Below, piece by piece: positions 1 to 6,063 of a stretch of DNA of 6,063 nucleotides. The DNA comes from Chloroflexota bacterium (GTDB lineage Bacteria > Chloroflexota > UBA6077 > CF-72), in contig JAFAPL010001010.1 of the NCBI GenBank assembly GCA_019247135.1, positions 1 through 6,063 of the forward strand, written 5' to 3'. Position numbers and translations under genes: made by a program. The notes below the pieces were generated by a model. That model had not been told where the DNA came from. It did not search any database and saw only the letters and a program-made list of their open reading frames with translations. Positions within the stretch are counted from its first letter, which is position 1; each line of letters begins with the position of its first letter.

Positions 1-1552
1 CGAACAGCTGTACAACCTCGCGGAAGGCGCCAGCCAGCTCGGCCGCACCGATGACGCGATCAACGCCTTGCGTACCTCCATTTCCCAGTTCCCGAGATCG
101 CGTAAGGCTCCGCAGGCGGTGGATCTTCTGGAGCAACTGGGCGGCATGCGACCGGAGGACCGCTTTTATTCCGGTTTGATTCGGTACTACTTCTGGAATT
201 TCAAAGGTGCACGCGCAGACTTCGACGCTTATCTCCAGGCACTTCCCGACGGCGACCGCGCCATCGATTCGCGCTACTACAAGGCCCTTTCGTCAGTTCC
301 CAAGGACACGACCGCTCAACTCCTGCAGCTCGCCAGGGACGTGCCTGACGACGACTTCGCTCCGATGGCGCTGCTGGAGGCCGGCAAAGCGCAGGAAGAG
401 CTCGGCGATTACGCCAGTGCGGAGTCCATTTACGACCAGCTGGTCGCGAAATATCCAACGCGCGATGCTGGAATGCAGGGAGCCTTCCGACGTGGGCTGG
501 CACGCTACATGCGCGGCAACAGTTCCGGAGCGCTGGACGCCTGGAGTGATCTGCTGAGTCGCGATCCCAGCCCGCCTGTCCGAGCGGAAACACTCTACTG
601 GACCGGCAAAATCCACACCGAAGACGGTGACCAGGCCGAAGCAAACGCGGCGCTGAAGTCCGCGGCTGCCGTTCGCCCCGTGGATTACTACGTGCTCCGG
701 GCACAGGTAGCCCTGGATCCACCGCCATCCTCCAGAGACTTCGATCCGACGAAAACTACACCTGCCGACGAGTCCGCGCTCGCTCAGTGGTTCCACTCCA
801 ACGGTCTGGATCTCGATGCTGCTGCCCAGAGCGCCAGTCAGGATCCGGCCTATATCCGCGCAACGTCGCTCGTCCAGCATGGGCTATACAAGCAGGCCAA
901 CTGGGAATTCGAAGGATTTCTCACGACCTATGCCGACAAACCCGACCGGCTGTACTGGCTGGCGTCACGCTTCGGCGCGATGGGCCTGCCCAACGCCGAG
1001 CTGAAACTCGGCACGGCGGCACTCCAGGCCGCTACGGCCGAGGGTCAGGTCAGCCTACTGGACGTGCCGCGCGCACTTGCGCGCGTTGCTTCGCCGCTGG
1101 CCTTTCCGGACCTGGTCACCGCGACGGCCGATGCCCGCGGTCTGGACCCGCTGCTCCTCACGTCGTTGATGCACCAGGAGAGCGATTTCGACAGCAATGC
1201 GGAGTCGGTGGCGCAGGCCAAGGGGCTGACGCAAATTGTTCCGAAGACTGGCACCGAAATCGCAGGCAAGCTCGGGGTCAAAGGTTTTCAGCAGACGGAT
1301 TTGTTTCAGCCAAAGCAGAACCTCCGGTTCGGCGCGTTCTATTTCGCGGAGCGTATGAAGCGGAACGGATCGGTTGCCCGCGCCCTGGCAAGTTACAACG
1401 CGGGCGATGGCAACGTGGACACCTGGACTCTGCCCGGCCGCGATGACTCCGACGTTTTCGCGGAGTACATTCCGTTCGAAGAGACCAACAACTACGTCAA
1501 ACGAACACAGTCTTATTGGTGGATCAATCGATACATCTGGGCTGGATCCTGA
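1..1552 (+). CDS. Lytic murein transglycosylase, TPR repeats plus SLT domain (5' end missing)
   Basis: The reading frame is open from base 2 and ends at TGA 1550-1552, giving 516 residues in view. The TTG at 68 is internal, because the 22 codons before it already read as a TPR-like helix pair (LAEGASQLGRTDDAINAL), so the true start lies upstream. Residues 1 to about 230 of the visible part are helical TPR-type repeats, for example the ELGDYASAESIYDQLVAKYP unit, resembling the superhelical scaffold of Slt70. The C-terminal ~140 residues are a GH23 SLT domain. Its motifs are HQESDF with the expected catalytic Glu codon at 1178-1180, GLTQIVP at 1223-1243 (GLMQ in many relatives), and ASYNAG with the substrate-binding Tyr-Asn near 1394-1399. 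The C-terminus, with YV and YWWINRYIW, is typical of the family. Such enzymes cleave the MurNAc-GlcNAc bond non-hydrolytically, leaving 1,6-anhydro-MurNAc, outside the cytoplasmic membrane. A signal peptide would be in the missing part. The gene converges on the lipoxygenase gene and has no evident functional link to it. Confidence 0.93.
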   Translation, partial: EQLYNLAEGASQLGRTDDAINALRTSISQFPRSRKAPQAVDLLEQLGGMRPEDRFYSGLIRYYFWNFKGARADFDAYLQALPDGDRAIDSRYYKALSSVPKDTTAQLLQLARDVPDDDFAPMALLEAGKAQEELGDYASAESIYDQLVAKYPTRDAGMQGAFRRGLARYMRGNSSGALDAWSDLLSRDPSPPVRAETLYWTGKIHTEDGDQAEANAALKSAAAVRPVDYYVLRAQVALDPPPSSRDFDPTKTTPADESALAQWFHSNGLDLDAAAQSASQDPAYIRATSLVQHGLYKQANWEFEGFLTTYADKPDRLYWLASRFGAMGLPNAELKLGTAALQAATAEGQVSLLDVPRALARVASPLAFPDLVTATADARGLDPLLLTSLMHQESDFDSNAESVAQAKGLTQIVPKTGTEIAGKLGVKGFQQTDLFQPKQNLRFGAFYFAERMKRNGSVARALASYNAGDGNVDTWTLPGRDDSDVFAEYIPFEETNNYVKRTQSYWWINRYIWAGS

Positions 1553-1558
1553 GGTAGA

Positions 1559-1587
1559 GAAGCTCTTCACGCTAGAGTACGAGCTTC
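1559..1587 (+). repeat. Inverted repeat just after the transglycosylase stop, possible weak terminator
   Basis: GAAGCTC at 1559-1565 is perfectly complementary to GAGCTTC at 1581-1587, with a 15-base loop, starting 7 bases after the stop codon. There is no T-rich tract after it, so an intrinsic terminator is doubtful. Its position at the 3' end of the gene is the main reason to note it. Confidence 0.25.
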
Positions 1588-2104
1588 AGCTCTGAGGCTG
1601 GCTGCACCGGACACACGCGCGAGGATAGCTTCGGCGTTGCAGCAGCGTCGCGCGAGCATTGCTCTGCGACAACGGACGCCAGCGATGACATCGGCCGAAT
1701 CAAGCCTGCACACTACGTGGTTGAGGGTGCCCGAGCAAAGCTGCCTGATGCTCCAGTGACGACTTTGTGAGCGCGTTAGTTACCAGGACGCACCAGTCAA
1801 GATTCGTCGCTTGCCGGACGTAGTCCAGTCGAGAGCGCACGGCACGAAGCAGTTTCCGAACGGCTGTCCGGGCGCGGTCGGGAGCTCGACGCAGTCGAGG
1901 GACTACACGCCCGCCGCGTTGCGGTCGGTTCGGTGATCTCCCGCTGGGCCTCCTGCGGGCAGCGCCGCATGTGACAGTGCTGGACACGCGCGGTGCTGCC
2001 ATCCCGTATACGGGTGGCTGGACGTTTCGTTCGCTGCTTCGGCATCATCCGGGTGGCAGTCGCACGCGCAGCGAAACTCGTCCGACGCGGGTTGGCCGAC
2101 GCGG
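1588..2104. other. Gap between convergent genes, no gene recognised
   Basis: Both flanking genes end towards this stretch. Frames that stay open here, on the - strand from 2002 to 1700 and across 1797-2612, give Arg/Pro/Ala-rich translations with no recognisable family, as expected of chance frames in GC-rich DNA. I saw no tRNA, transposase motif or T-tracted terminator. A short hairpin, CTCGAC at 1885-1890 with GTCGAG at 1894-1899, lies inside a longer-range inverted repeat, GTAGTCC at 1820-1826 with GGACTAC at 1900-1906. On position alone these could belong to the 3' untranslated region of the lipoxygenase transcript. Confidence 0.5.
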
Positions 2105-3817
2105 TCAGATGTTGATGCTCTGCGGGACCGTTGAAGGCAGGAGATACGGATACTGGAACGCCGTTGGCAGCCGCGCGTTGCGTGCGTTGATCGTCGCCTC
2201 GATGGAGCCGAGCGTATGATGGAATGAACCGAGACGCTCCTGGATTTCGTTGTTGCGATGCGTCGGTAGAAACCACGGGAGGTCGTAGCGACCGAGCTGC
2301 GTGTAATGCACATTTCCTAGTGTGTAGGTGAGACTCAGCTGCAGCGCAGCCATGTCGAGGGGCGGGAGCATATCCAGCCACTCCGATTCGGTGGTCACCG
2401 CGATCGCCTCCTCCAGCGGCACATAGCCCGCGCCGGGAGCGAGTGGCGTGTATGCGGTGATGTTCGCCTGAGGGAAGTTGCCCGCTGCGTGCAGGGCACT
2501 GGCCGCGTAGATGATCGCAGCCAGCGCGTCGCCTAGGGCTGTAATCGACCGCAGTTCCGGAAATGTAGCCACGCGACCGCCGTTTTGCGCTCTTACGATC
2601 CGGGACCAGCACTGAAGCGCTTCATCGCCCTGGACCGCGCCGTCGTCGCGATAAAACACCGCGAGGTACGTCGAGACCCACTCACGAATTGCATCCCACA
2701 CGGCGAGCGCGTCGTCACGATACGGGTAATCAAACGGCACGGTGGCGCCGAACCCATGAGCGGCGAAGCTGCGAGGTACGACCGCTTCTTCGAAGGGATT
2801 CCGGGTCAGCCACTCGGCGGCGACCTTGAGGTCGGACGCGATCGTGCCCGCCTGGAGCTTGTCGACTCCGCCACCCCTTGAGACCAGGAAGTGAATGGCC
2901 GACCAATTGATGAAGATGGTCCCTTCGAAGTGCGGTCGCAGCAGCAACGACACCGGATGATGGTTCGGCAGGGCCATGTGGGTTGCGACGATGAATGGCT
3001 CGACGAAGAGGTGGGTGCGGGATAGGTGGGAGATGATCTGGTGGTGGTTATCATCGGCGGACTGGACGACGGTTTTGACCGCGTTCCAGGCCCAGGACGA
3101 CTTCCCTGCCGGTGGCGCGTACTGCAGCGAGCCGGCTTCGTCGGGCAGGATCGCAATCGGCGTGAGCCGCCGCGAGCCTTTCGGGACACCGAACCACGCC
3201 ACGGGCCGGTACGCGTACTTTGGCCCGCCGGGATAACTGCTTGGTTCTAGATCGGCGAGCGTCTCGCGGTAATCCGCGACTACCAACCGGCCCGATGTGA
3301 CGAGTGCGTCGAGATCGTCATCTACGAACGCCGACACCGAGCGGATTCCCTCGCTGGTCAGTGGGCCGGGATCGATCGCCTGGCGGATTGCAGTTGGATT
3401 CGTGCCACGGACCCGCCACCACGCAAACGCATCGTCATCGTGGAGTAAGTTCGCCGGTGGCGGCAGCGGAATAGTGCGGAATTGGGCTCGGTAATCGTCC
3501 ACTGACTGCGGCCGGCCCGTCGGTGAGGTGGTGGTAAGTCGGCGCCAGAGTGAACGGATCAGCGTCATGAACTCGTCCGCGGACGGATTTGCGCGTTGGG
3601 CATTGAGCGCAGCAATGTCGGCCCGCTCGATATTCGCTTCATGCTGGTTATGAGCGACCGCCATGACGACAGTAAGGACTTCTCTCATCCACGCGTGTGA
3701 CGGCAGTTCCTCGCGCGGTAACCCTTTCTGCATCGCAAGTGGTGACACCGCGTCATAGTCGTATGCGTACGGTCCGGGTGCCTGGTCGACGGTGGCCGTT
3801 TCCATGGATTGCTGCAT
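2105..3817 (-). CDS. Bacterial lipoxygenase (non-heme iron fatty acid dioxygenase)
   Basis: The 570-residue product belongs to the lipoxygenase family, which inserts O2 into polyunsaturated fatty acids to give hydroperoxides. The family signature spans residues 254-297, with HHQIISHLSRTH, EPF and a HP...LLLRPHF block. By alignment to 5-LOX and soybean LOX-1 the iron ligands are His264, His269, His443, Asn447 and the C-terminal carboxylate of Ile570. All are present with normal spacing: 174 residues from the second to the third His (178 in 5-LOX) and 127 from the third His to the end (123 in 5-LOX). FAWWRVRGTNP at 131-141 matches the conserved FxxQxxxGxNP-type segment. The first ~115 residues look helical and leave no room for a PLAT beta-sandwich. 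No signal peptide is visible, suggesting a cytosolic enzyme, unlike the secreted Pseudomonas LoxA. The Coffa-site residue aligns to Ala307, which usually goes with S-stereochemistry. The start is firm: an in-frame TGA lies 9 bases upstream of the ATG. Substrate and regiospecificity cannot be read from sequence. It is transcribed divergently from the catalase-family gene. Confidence 0.95.
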   Translation of the reverse strand: MQQSMETATVDQAPGPYAYDYDAVSPLAMQKGLPREELPSHAWMREVLTVVMAVAHNQHEANIERADIAALNAQRANPSADEFMTLIRSLWRRLTTTSPTGRPQSVDDYRAQFRTIPLPPPANLLHDDDAFAWWRVRGTNPTAIRQAIDPGPLTSEGIRSVSAFVDDDLDALVTSGRLVVADYRETLADLEPSSYPGGPKYAYRPVAWFGVPKGSRRLTPIAILPDEAGSLQYAPPAGKSSWAWNAVKTVVQSADDNHHQIISHLSRTHLFVEPFIVATHMALPNHHPVSLLLRPHFEGTIFINWSAIHFLVSRGGGVDKLQAGTIASDLKVAAEWLTRNPFEEAVVPRSFAAHGFGATVPFDYPYRDDALAVWDAIREWVSTYLAVFYRDDGAVQGDEALQCWSRIVRAQNGGRVATFPELRSITALGDALAAIIYAASALHAAGNFPQANITAYTPLAPGAGYVPLEEAIAVTTESEWLDMLPPLDMAALQLSLTYTLGNVHYTQLGRYDLPWFLPTHRNNEIQERLGSFHHTLGSIEATINARNARLPTAFQYPYLLPSTVPQSINI

Positions 3818-3832
3818 ACTTCCCTCTCAGGT
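3818..3832 (-). promoter_or_regulatory. Ribosome binding site of the lipoxygenase gene
   Basis: Read on the - strand, the bases before the ATG are ACCTGAGAGGGAAGT. The GAGAGGGA purine run lies about 3-6 bases from the ATG at 3817. A second in-frame ATG (Met5, 3805-3803) would be too far away, so the run favours Met1 as the start. Confidence 0.7.
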
Positions 3833-3936
3833 AGTTCGATGGCGCTCGGGTGTTCGAGGTACCTTCGGCGAATTGCGGAGCTTCTGGACCGAACGCAGAG
3901 CGTTTAGCCCTGTTCCTGTGGCACTTACAGGGTCGA

Positions 3937-3981
3937 TCAGCTGTTTCGGTGCAGCACCGATTGTTGGGCTGAAATAGCTGA
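3937..3981. repeat. Nested palindrome upstream of the lipoxygenase gene, candidate operator
   Basis: TCGGTGC and GCACCGA (3946-3952 and 3954-3960) form a 15-base perfect palindrome around a single A. It is flanked by TCAGCTGTTTC at 3937-3947 and GAAATAGCTGA at 3971-3981, which are inverted copies of each other at 10 of 11 positions. The centre lies about 135 bases upstream of the lipoxygenase ATG. Such symmetry is typical of a dimeric regulator site, but it could also fold as a hairpin in a leader transcript. There is no T-tract on either side. Confidence 0.4.
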
Positions 3982-4003
3982 ATCCTTGGGCGGATCTGTT
4001 GCA

Positions 4004-4019
4004 TCCTTCGAAAGAAGGA
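4004..4019. repeat. Perfect 6-bp hairpin with GAAA loop
   Basis: TCCTTC at 4004-4009, loop GAAA at 4010-4013 and GAAGGA at 4014-4019. Read on the + strand the loop is a GNRA tetraloop, a stable RNA fold. It lies about 190 bases upstream of the lipoxygenase start and about 790 bases before the catalase-family start. No T-tract follows on either strand, so it is not an obvious terminator. Confidence 0.3.
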
Positions 4020-4316
4020 CGCGTGACCAGTTAATCTCAAGACGCTGGGCACTTGATCTACGGGTGAACGCGTCACTCGCGAGATTCACTGCGTCATGAA
4101 CAACTTGCCCCTCGGGGACCTCACCAACTGAAAAGCCTGGATGGTGTTCGACCTCGATGGCGCTCTGCTGGAGCCGGAGCATAGTGGCCCGCGCGACTGC
4201 TGGTGACACCTGCATTTCCGGAAGAGCGCAAGATGGGTGCGAGGCTCTCGGAGAACACCGACGCGCGGTGTCCGCAACCCGCCTGTCAGCAGACAACGCG
4301 ATATCTCCAGCCGTCC

Positions 4317-4391
4317 CAGGGTGGTCCTACCCTGTACGTAATCGATCCGCCTCATTCTTCGCGCGACGGAGGCCGGGGGCAAACCAGGGTA
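4317..4391. repeat. Three CAGGGT elements in both orientations
   Basis: CAGGGT at 4317-4322 pairs with ACCCTG at 4329-4334 as a 6-bp stem with a 6-base loop. A further copy, CAGGGTA at 4385-4391, is the inverse of TACCCTG at 4328-4334. They lie between the two divergent genes. They may be half-sites for a regulator or chance in GC-rich DNA. Confidence 0.2.
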
Positions 4392-4491
4392 CTGGAGTCG
4401 CGAGACGTTACCAAGCGCTGCCAGTTGACGGACTACTGCGTCGTCTGAATGGCCTGACTGCGTTTCCCAACACTGCGGCGGGTCGCCTCGT

Positions 4492-4509
4492 CTCGTTCAT
4501 AGGAACGAG
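4492..4509. repeat. Perfect 7-bp hairpin with 4-base loop
   Basis: CTCGTTC at 4492-4498, loop ATAG and GAACGAG at 4503-4509. A partly related CGTTCTC follows at 4519-4525 and could compete for pairing. It lies about 300 bases upstream of the catalase-family start. No T-tract follows. Confidence 0.3.
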
Positions 4510-4793
4510 CTTCCAGATCGTTCTCACGGTCCCGAGTATTCCCTTCCAAGAGTCGGTGCCTCAATCGCGTGACTGATCGACACTGACTTTGCCGGTGGAC
4601 GAGACATTCCAATCGCCGACGGCGACGCACGATGAAACGCACGCGGCGCAGCCGTGCTGCTCCGTGCGGACGCGCGCAGCGAAGACGGGCGATCACCACC
4701 CGACCCAACGCAGCGAAACCAGAAACATCCCTGGCCGCACAGCGCGTGCTGCGCAGGACCTGCGAACCCGCCACTTCGGCGTTGAGGTGGCTT

Positions 4794-4802
4794 AGAAAGG
4801 AG
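4794..4802 (+). promoter_or_regulatory. Ribosome binding site of the catalase-family gene
   Basis: AGAAAGGAG contains AAAGGAG, close to the anti-Shine-Dalgarno consensus, and ends 9 bases before the ATG at 4812. An in-frame TGA at 4806-4808 rules out a start further upstream, so this ATG is the first available start. Confidence 0.85.
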
Positions 4803-4811
4803 TGTTGACGG

Positions 4812-5948
4812 ATGTCATCAGATTTCGTCCGCTATTCGCCTGATATCGAAACATTCGATCCGAAGCTCAGCGAGTACATGACTCGTATCATCGAATTTTG
4901 GGAGACGAAGGTTCGCGAATCACCGACCAGGGAGGGCAGTGGGCGAGCCGTCCGCGGCGCGCATGCGAAGACGATCGGCGTTGTCCGGGCTGAAGTTCAG
5001 ATCCTCAGCGAGGTACCGTCGGGCTACGCCCAGGGCATCTATGCCGAGCCCGGCCGCCATGACGCGCTGGTTCGGTTCTCCAGCGCCTCGAACCACCTGG
5101 GCCCGGACGCACAGCTCGGACCCGTTCTGGGCTTTGCGATGAAGCTATTCAACATCGCTGGAACGAAGCTTGTCGACGACGAGCCGGAGGCGACCACGTT
5201 CGACCTGGTGTTGAAGAATCACCCGACTTTCATCGCAAACACGACGAAACACTACCTGTTCATTCAGGAGATCGGTGATCAAGTAGGCAACTACGTGGCC
5301 CGCGGACAGGCCGGGTTCCACCAGCTCCTTGCAGACTTCGTAACGGGCAAGGGCACGCTCGAGCAGCCGGATTGGGCGTGGGAGGAACTATTCGCGTTCG
5401 TGAAAACTGCGGCGCAGACGCCAGTGCGTAATCCGCTGCTCAACCCGTATTACACGATGGCTGCGGTACGTCATGGTGACTATATCGCCAAGATCCGCGT
5501 CGCTCCGGTGGCGGAGAGTGCGGAGAACGTGATCCACCGGCAGGTAGATCTGAGCAGTGGGCCCGACGTGTACGGCCCGGCTCTGGCGGCCGAATTGCAG
5601 GCACGCGGCTTCGATTTCGACCTTCAGGTGCAGCTGTGCACGGATCTGAAGGCCATGCCGGTCAACGACGCAACGATGGAATGGCCGGAGAAGCTGTCGC
5701 CATTCGTCACGGTCGGACGTGTACATATCCCGCGCCAGGACATCTCGGCGCCGGAAAATCAGGAGAGGGGCGACGCCCTTGCGTTCAATCAGTGGCGTGT
5801 GACGTCAGATCACCGGCCGATGGGCGAAATCATGGACGTCCGGCGCATCTATACCCAGTCAGCGAAAATCCGCCGGACTCTCAATCACCAACCACTGCGC
5901 GAGCCCACCACCGCGGACGAGGTGCTGCCGCAGTCCGCGGTATCCTGA
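4812..5948 (+). CDS. Catalase-family heme protein, possible hydroperoxide-converting partner of the lipoxygenase
   Basis: The 378-residue product is a catalase-related hemoprotein, closest by recollection to the short y4iL-like group. It lacks the extra C-terminal part of typical ~480-residue catalases. The distal heme site is visible as RGAHAKTIG, with the expected catalytic His51 (codon 4962-4964), followed by the AEVQI strand. GRHDALVRFSSAS at 81-93 matches the conserved catalase RFS segment. DLVLKNHPTF at 131-140 corresponds to the catalase DLVGNNTPxF block; ungapped, Lys135 falls where the distal Asn is expected and Asn136 where the second Asn is. HRPMGEI followed by VRRIY at 334-347 provides Tyr347 as the likely axial heme ligand. 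The nearest Arg are at -2 and -3 instead of the usual -4. No signal peptide is seen, so a cytosolic location is likely. Relatives break down H2O2 or organic peroxides, or act as allene oxide synthases on lipoxygenase products. The divergent lipoxygenase gene makes the last role attractive but unproven. The start is set by a strong Shine-Dalgarno sequence. Confidence 0.9.
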   Translation: MSSDFVRYSPDIETFDPKLSEYMTRIIEFWETKVRESPTREGSGRAVRGAHAKTIGVVRAEVQILSEVPSGYAQGIYAEPGRHDALVRFSSASNHLGPDAQLGPVLGFAMKLFNIAGTKLVDDEPEATTFDLVLKNHPTFIANTTKHYLFIQEIGDQVGNYVARGQAGFHQLLADFVTGKGTLEQPDWAWEELFAFVKTAAQTPVRNPLLNPYYTMAAVRHGDYIAKIRVAPVAESAENVIHRQVDLSSGPDVYGPALAAELQARGFDFDLQVQLCTDLKAMPVNDATMEWPEKLSPFVTVGRVHIPRQDISAPENQERGDALAFNQWRVTSDHRPMGEIMDVRRIYTQSAKIRRTLNHQPLREPTTADEVLPQSAVS

Positions 5949-6063
5949 CGCGCGTTGTGCTCGCTCACCTTTCGCTCAAGTCCAGCCGGCGTGGTTGCGC
6001 AGTACCGGCAACGTTCTGGTATGTGCACACGAGAGTGCTCACATCAGCGCTGTGCAGTGTGGC

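Larger units (their letters stand above)
3818..4811. other. Long gap between divergent genes, no convincing gene
   Basis: This 994-base stretch separates the lipoxygenase and catalase-family starts and should hold both promoters, though I see no strong -35/-10 pair on either strand. Open frames, such as + strand 4157-4576 and 4589-4795 and - strand 4774-4433, match no family I know and overlap one another. The most protein-like is a possible 92-residue frame on the - strand from ATG 4215 to 3937. Its first half has GC-rich third positions, but it lacks a good ribosome binding site and has no recognised domain. The stretch contains several short perfect hairpins, listed separately. It could be a large regulatory region or the remains of a decayed gene. 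Confidence 0.5.

Noticed and set aside
293..880. 195-residue open frame on the - strand inside the transglycosylase gene
   Set aside because: It is antisense to clear TPR coding sequence and has no recognisable domain. Long antisense frames are common in GC-rich genes.
68..1552. Transglycosylase starting at the TTG at 68
   Set aside because: The frame is open to the window edge and the preceding codons read as TPR sequence, so the gene starts upstream of the window.
1797..2612. 271-residue open frame on the - strand overlapping the lipoxygenase 3' end
   Set aside because: It largely overlaps the lipoxygenase in another frame, its translation is Arg/Ser/Ala-rich low-complexity sequence, and no family is recognisable.
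3845..3862. GTTCGAGG resembling a tRNA T-loop
   Set aside because: No matching T-stem, anticodon arm or acceptor stem could be drawn around it.
4425..4455. TTGACG followed about 17 bases later by a possible -10 box
   Set aside because: The -10 sequence does not resemble TATAAT, and the site is more than 350 bases from the catalase-family start.
4157..4576. 139-residue + strand frame in the divergent gap
   Set aside because: No Shine-Dalgarno sequence was noted, no recognisable domain is present, and it overlaps other equally poor frames on both strands.
4589..4795. Short + strand frame ending at the ribosome binding site of the catalase-family gene
   Set aside because: It has a TTG start without a visible ribosome binding site, and the composition looks like translated non-coding sequence (many Thr, Arg and His). 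The closeness to the next gene alone is not enough.

Overview
The window is high-GC bacterial DNA (about 60% GC by eye) with three confident protein-coding genes and a large share of apparently non-coding sequence. Both complete genes have purine-rich Shine-Dalgarno sequences, so the host is a bacterium. No gene fixes the phylum. A TPR-rich, Slt70-like transglycosylase next to lipoxygenase and catalase-related genes would fit a free-living soil or aquatic lineage such as Chloroflexota, Myxococcota or Actinomycetota; this is a guess.

Layout. (1) From base 1 to 1552 on the + strand lies the 3' part of a gene for a TPR/SLT-domain lytic murein transglycosylase, whose start is outside the window. 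(2) Bases 1553-2104 form a 552-base gap between convergent genes, with a few inverted repeats and no credible gene. (3) Bases 3817 to 2105 on the - strand encode a complete 570-residue lipoxygenase with all five expected iron ligands. (4) Bases 3818-4811 are a gap of almost 1 kb between divergent genes. It contains several short perfect hairpins or palindromes, including a nested one near the lipoxygenase start, and no convincing gene. (5) Bases 4812-5948 on the + strand encode a complete 378-residue catalase-family heme protein, shorter than a true catalase. (6) The last 115 bases show nothing certain.

The notable point is the divergent lipoxygenase and catalase-related pair. In corals and some cyanobacteria the same two families are fused in one polypeptide: the lipoxygenase makes a fatty acid hydroperoxide and the catalase-related hemoprotein turns it into an allene oxide or another epoxide. 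Here they are separate neighbouring genes on opposite strands. The simplest reading is a small two-enzyme oxylipin pathway, but the coupling is inferred from gene families and adjacency. The alternative is that the heme protein simply detoxifies peroxides. The transglycosylase acts on the cell wall and appears unrelated.
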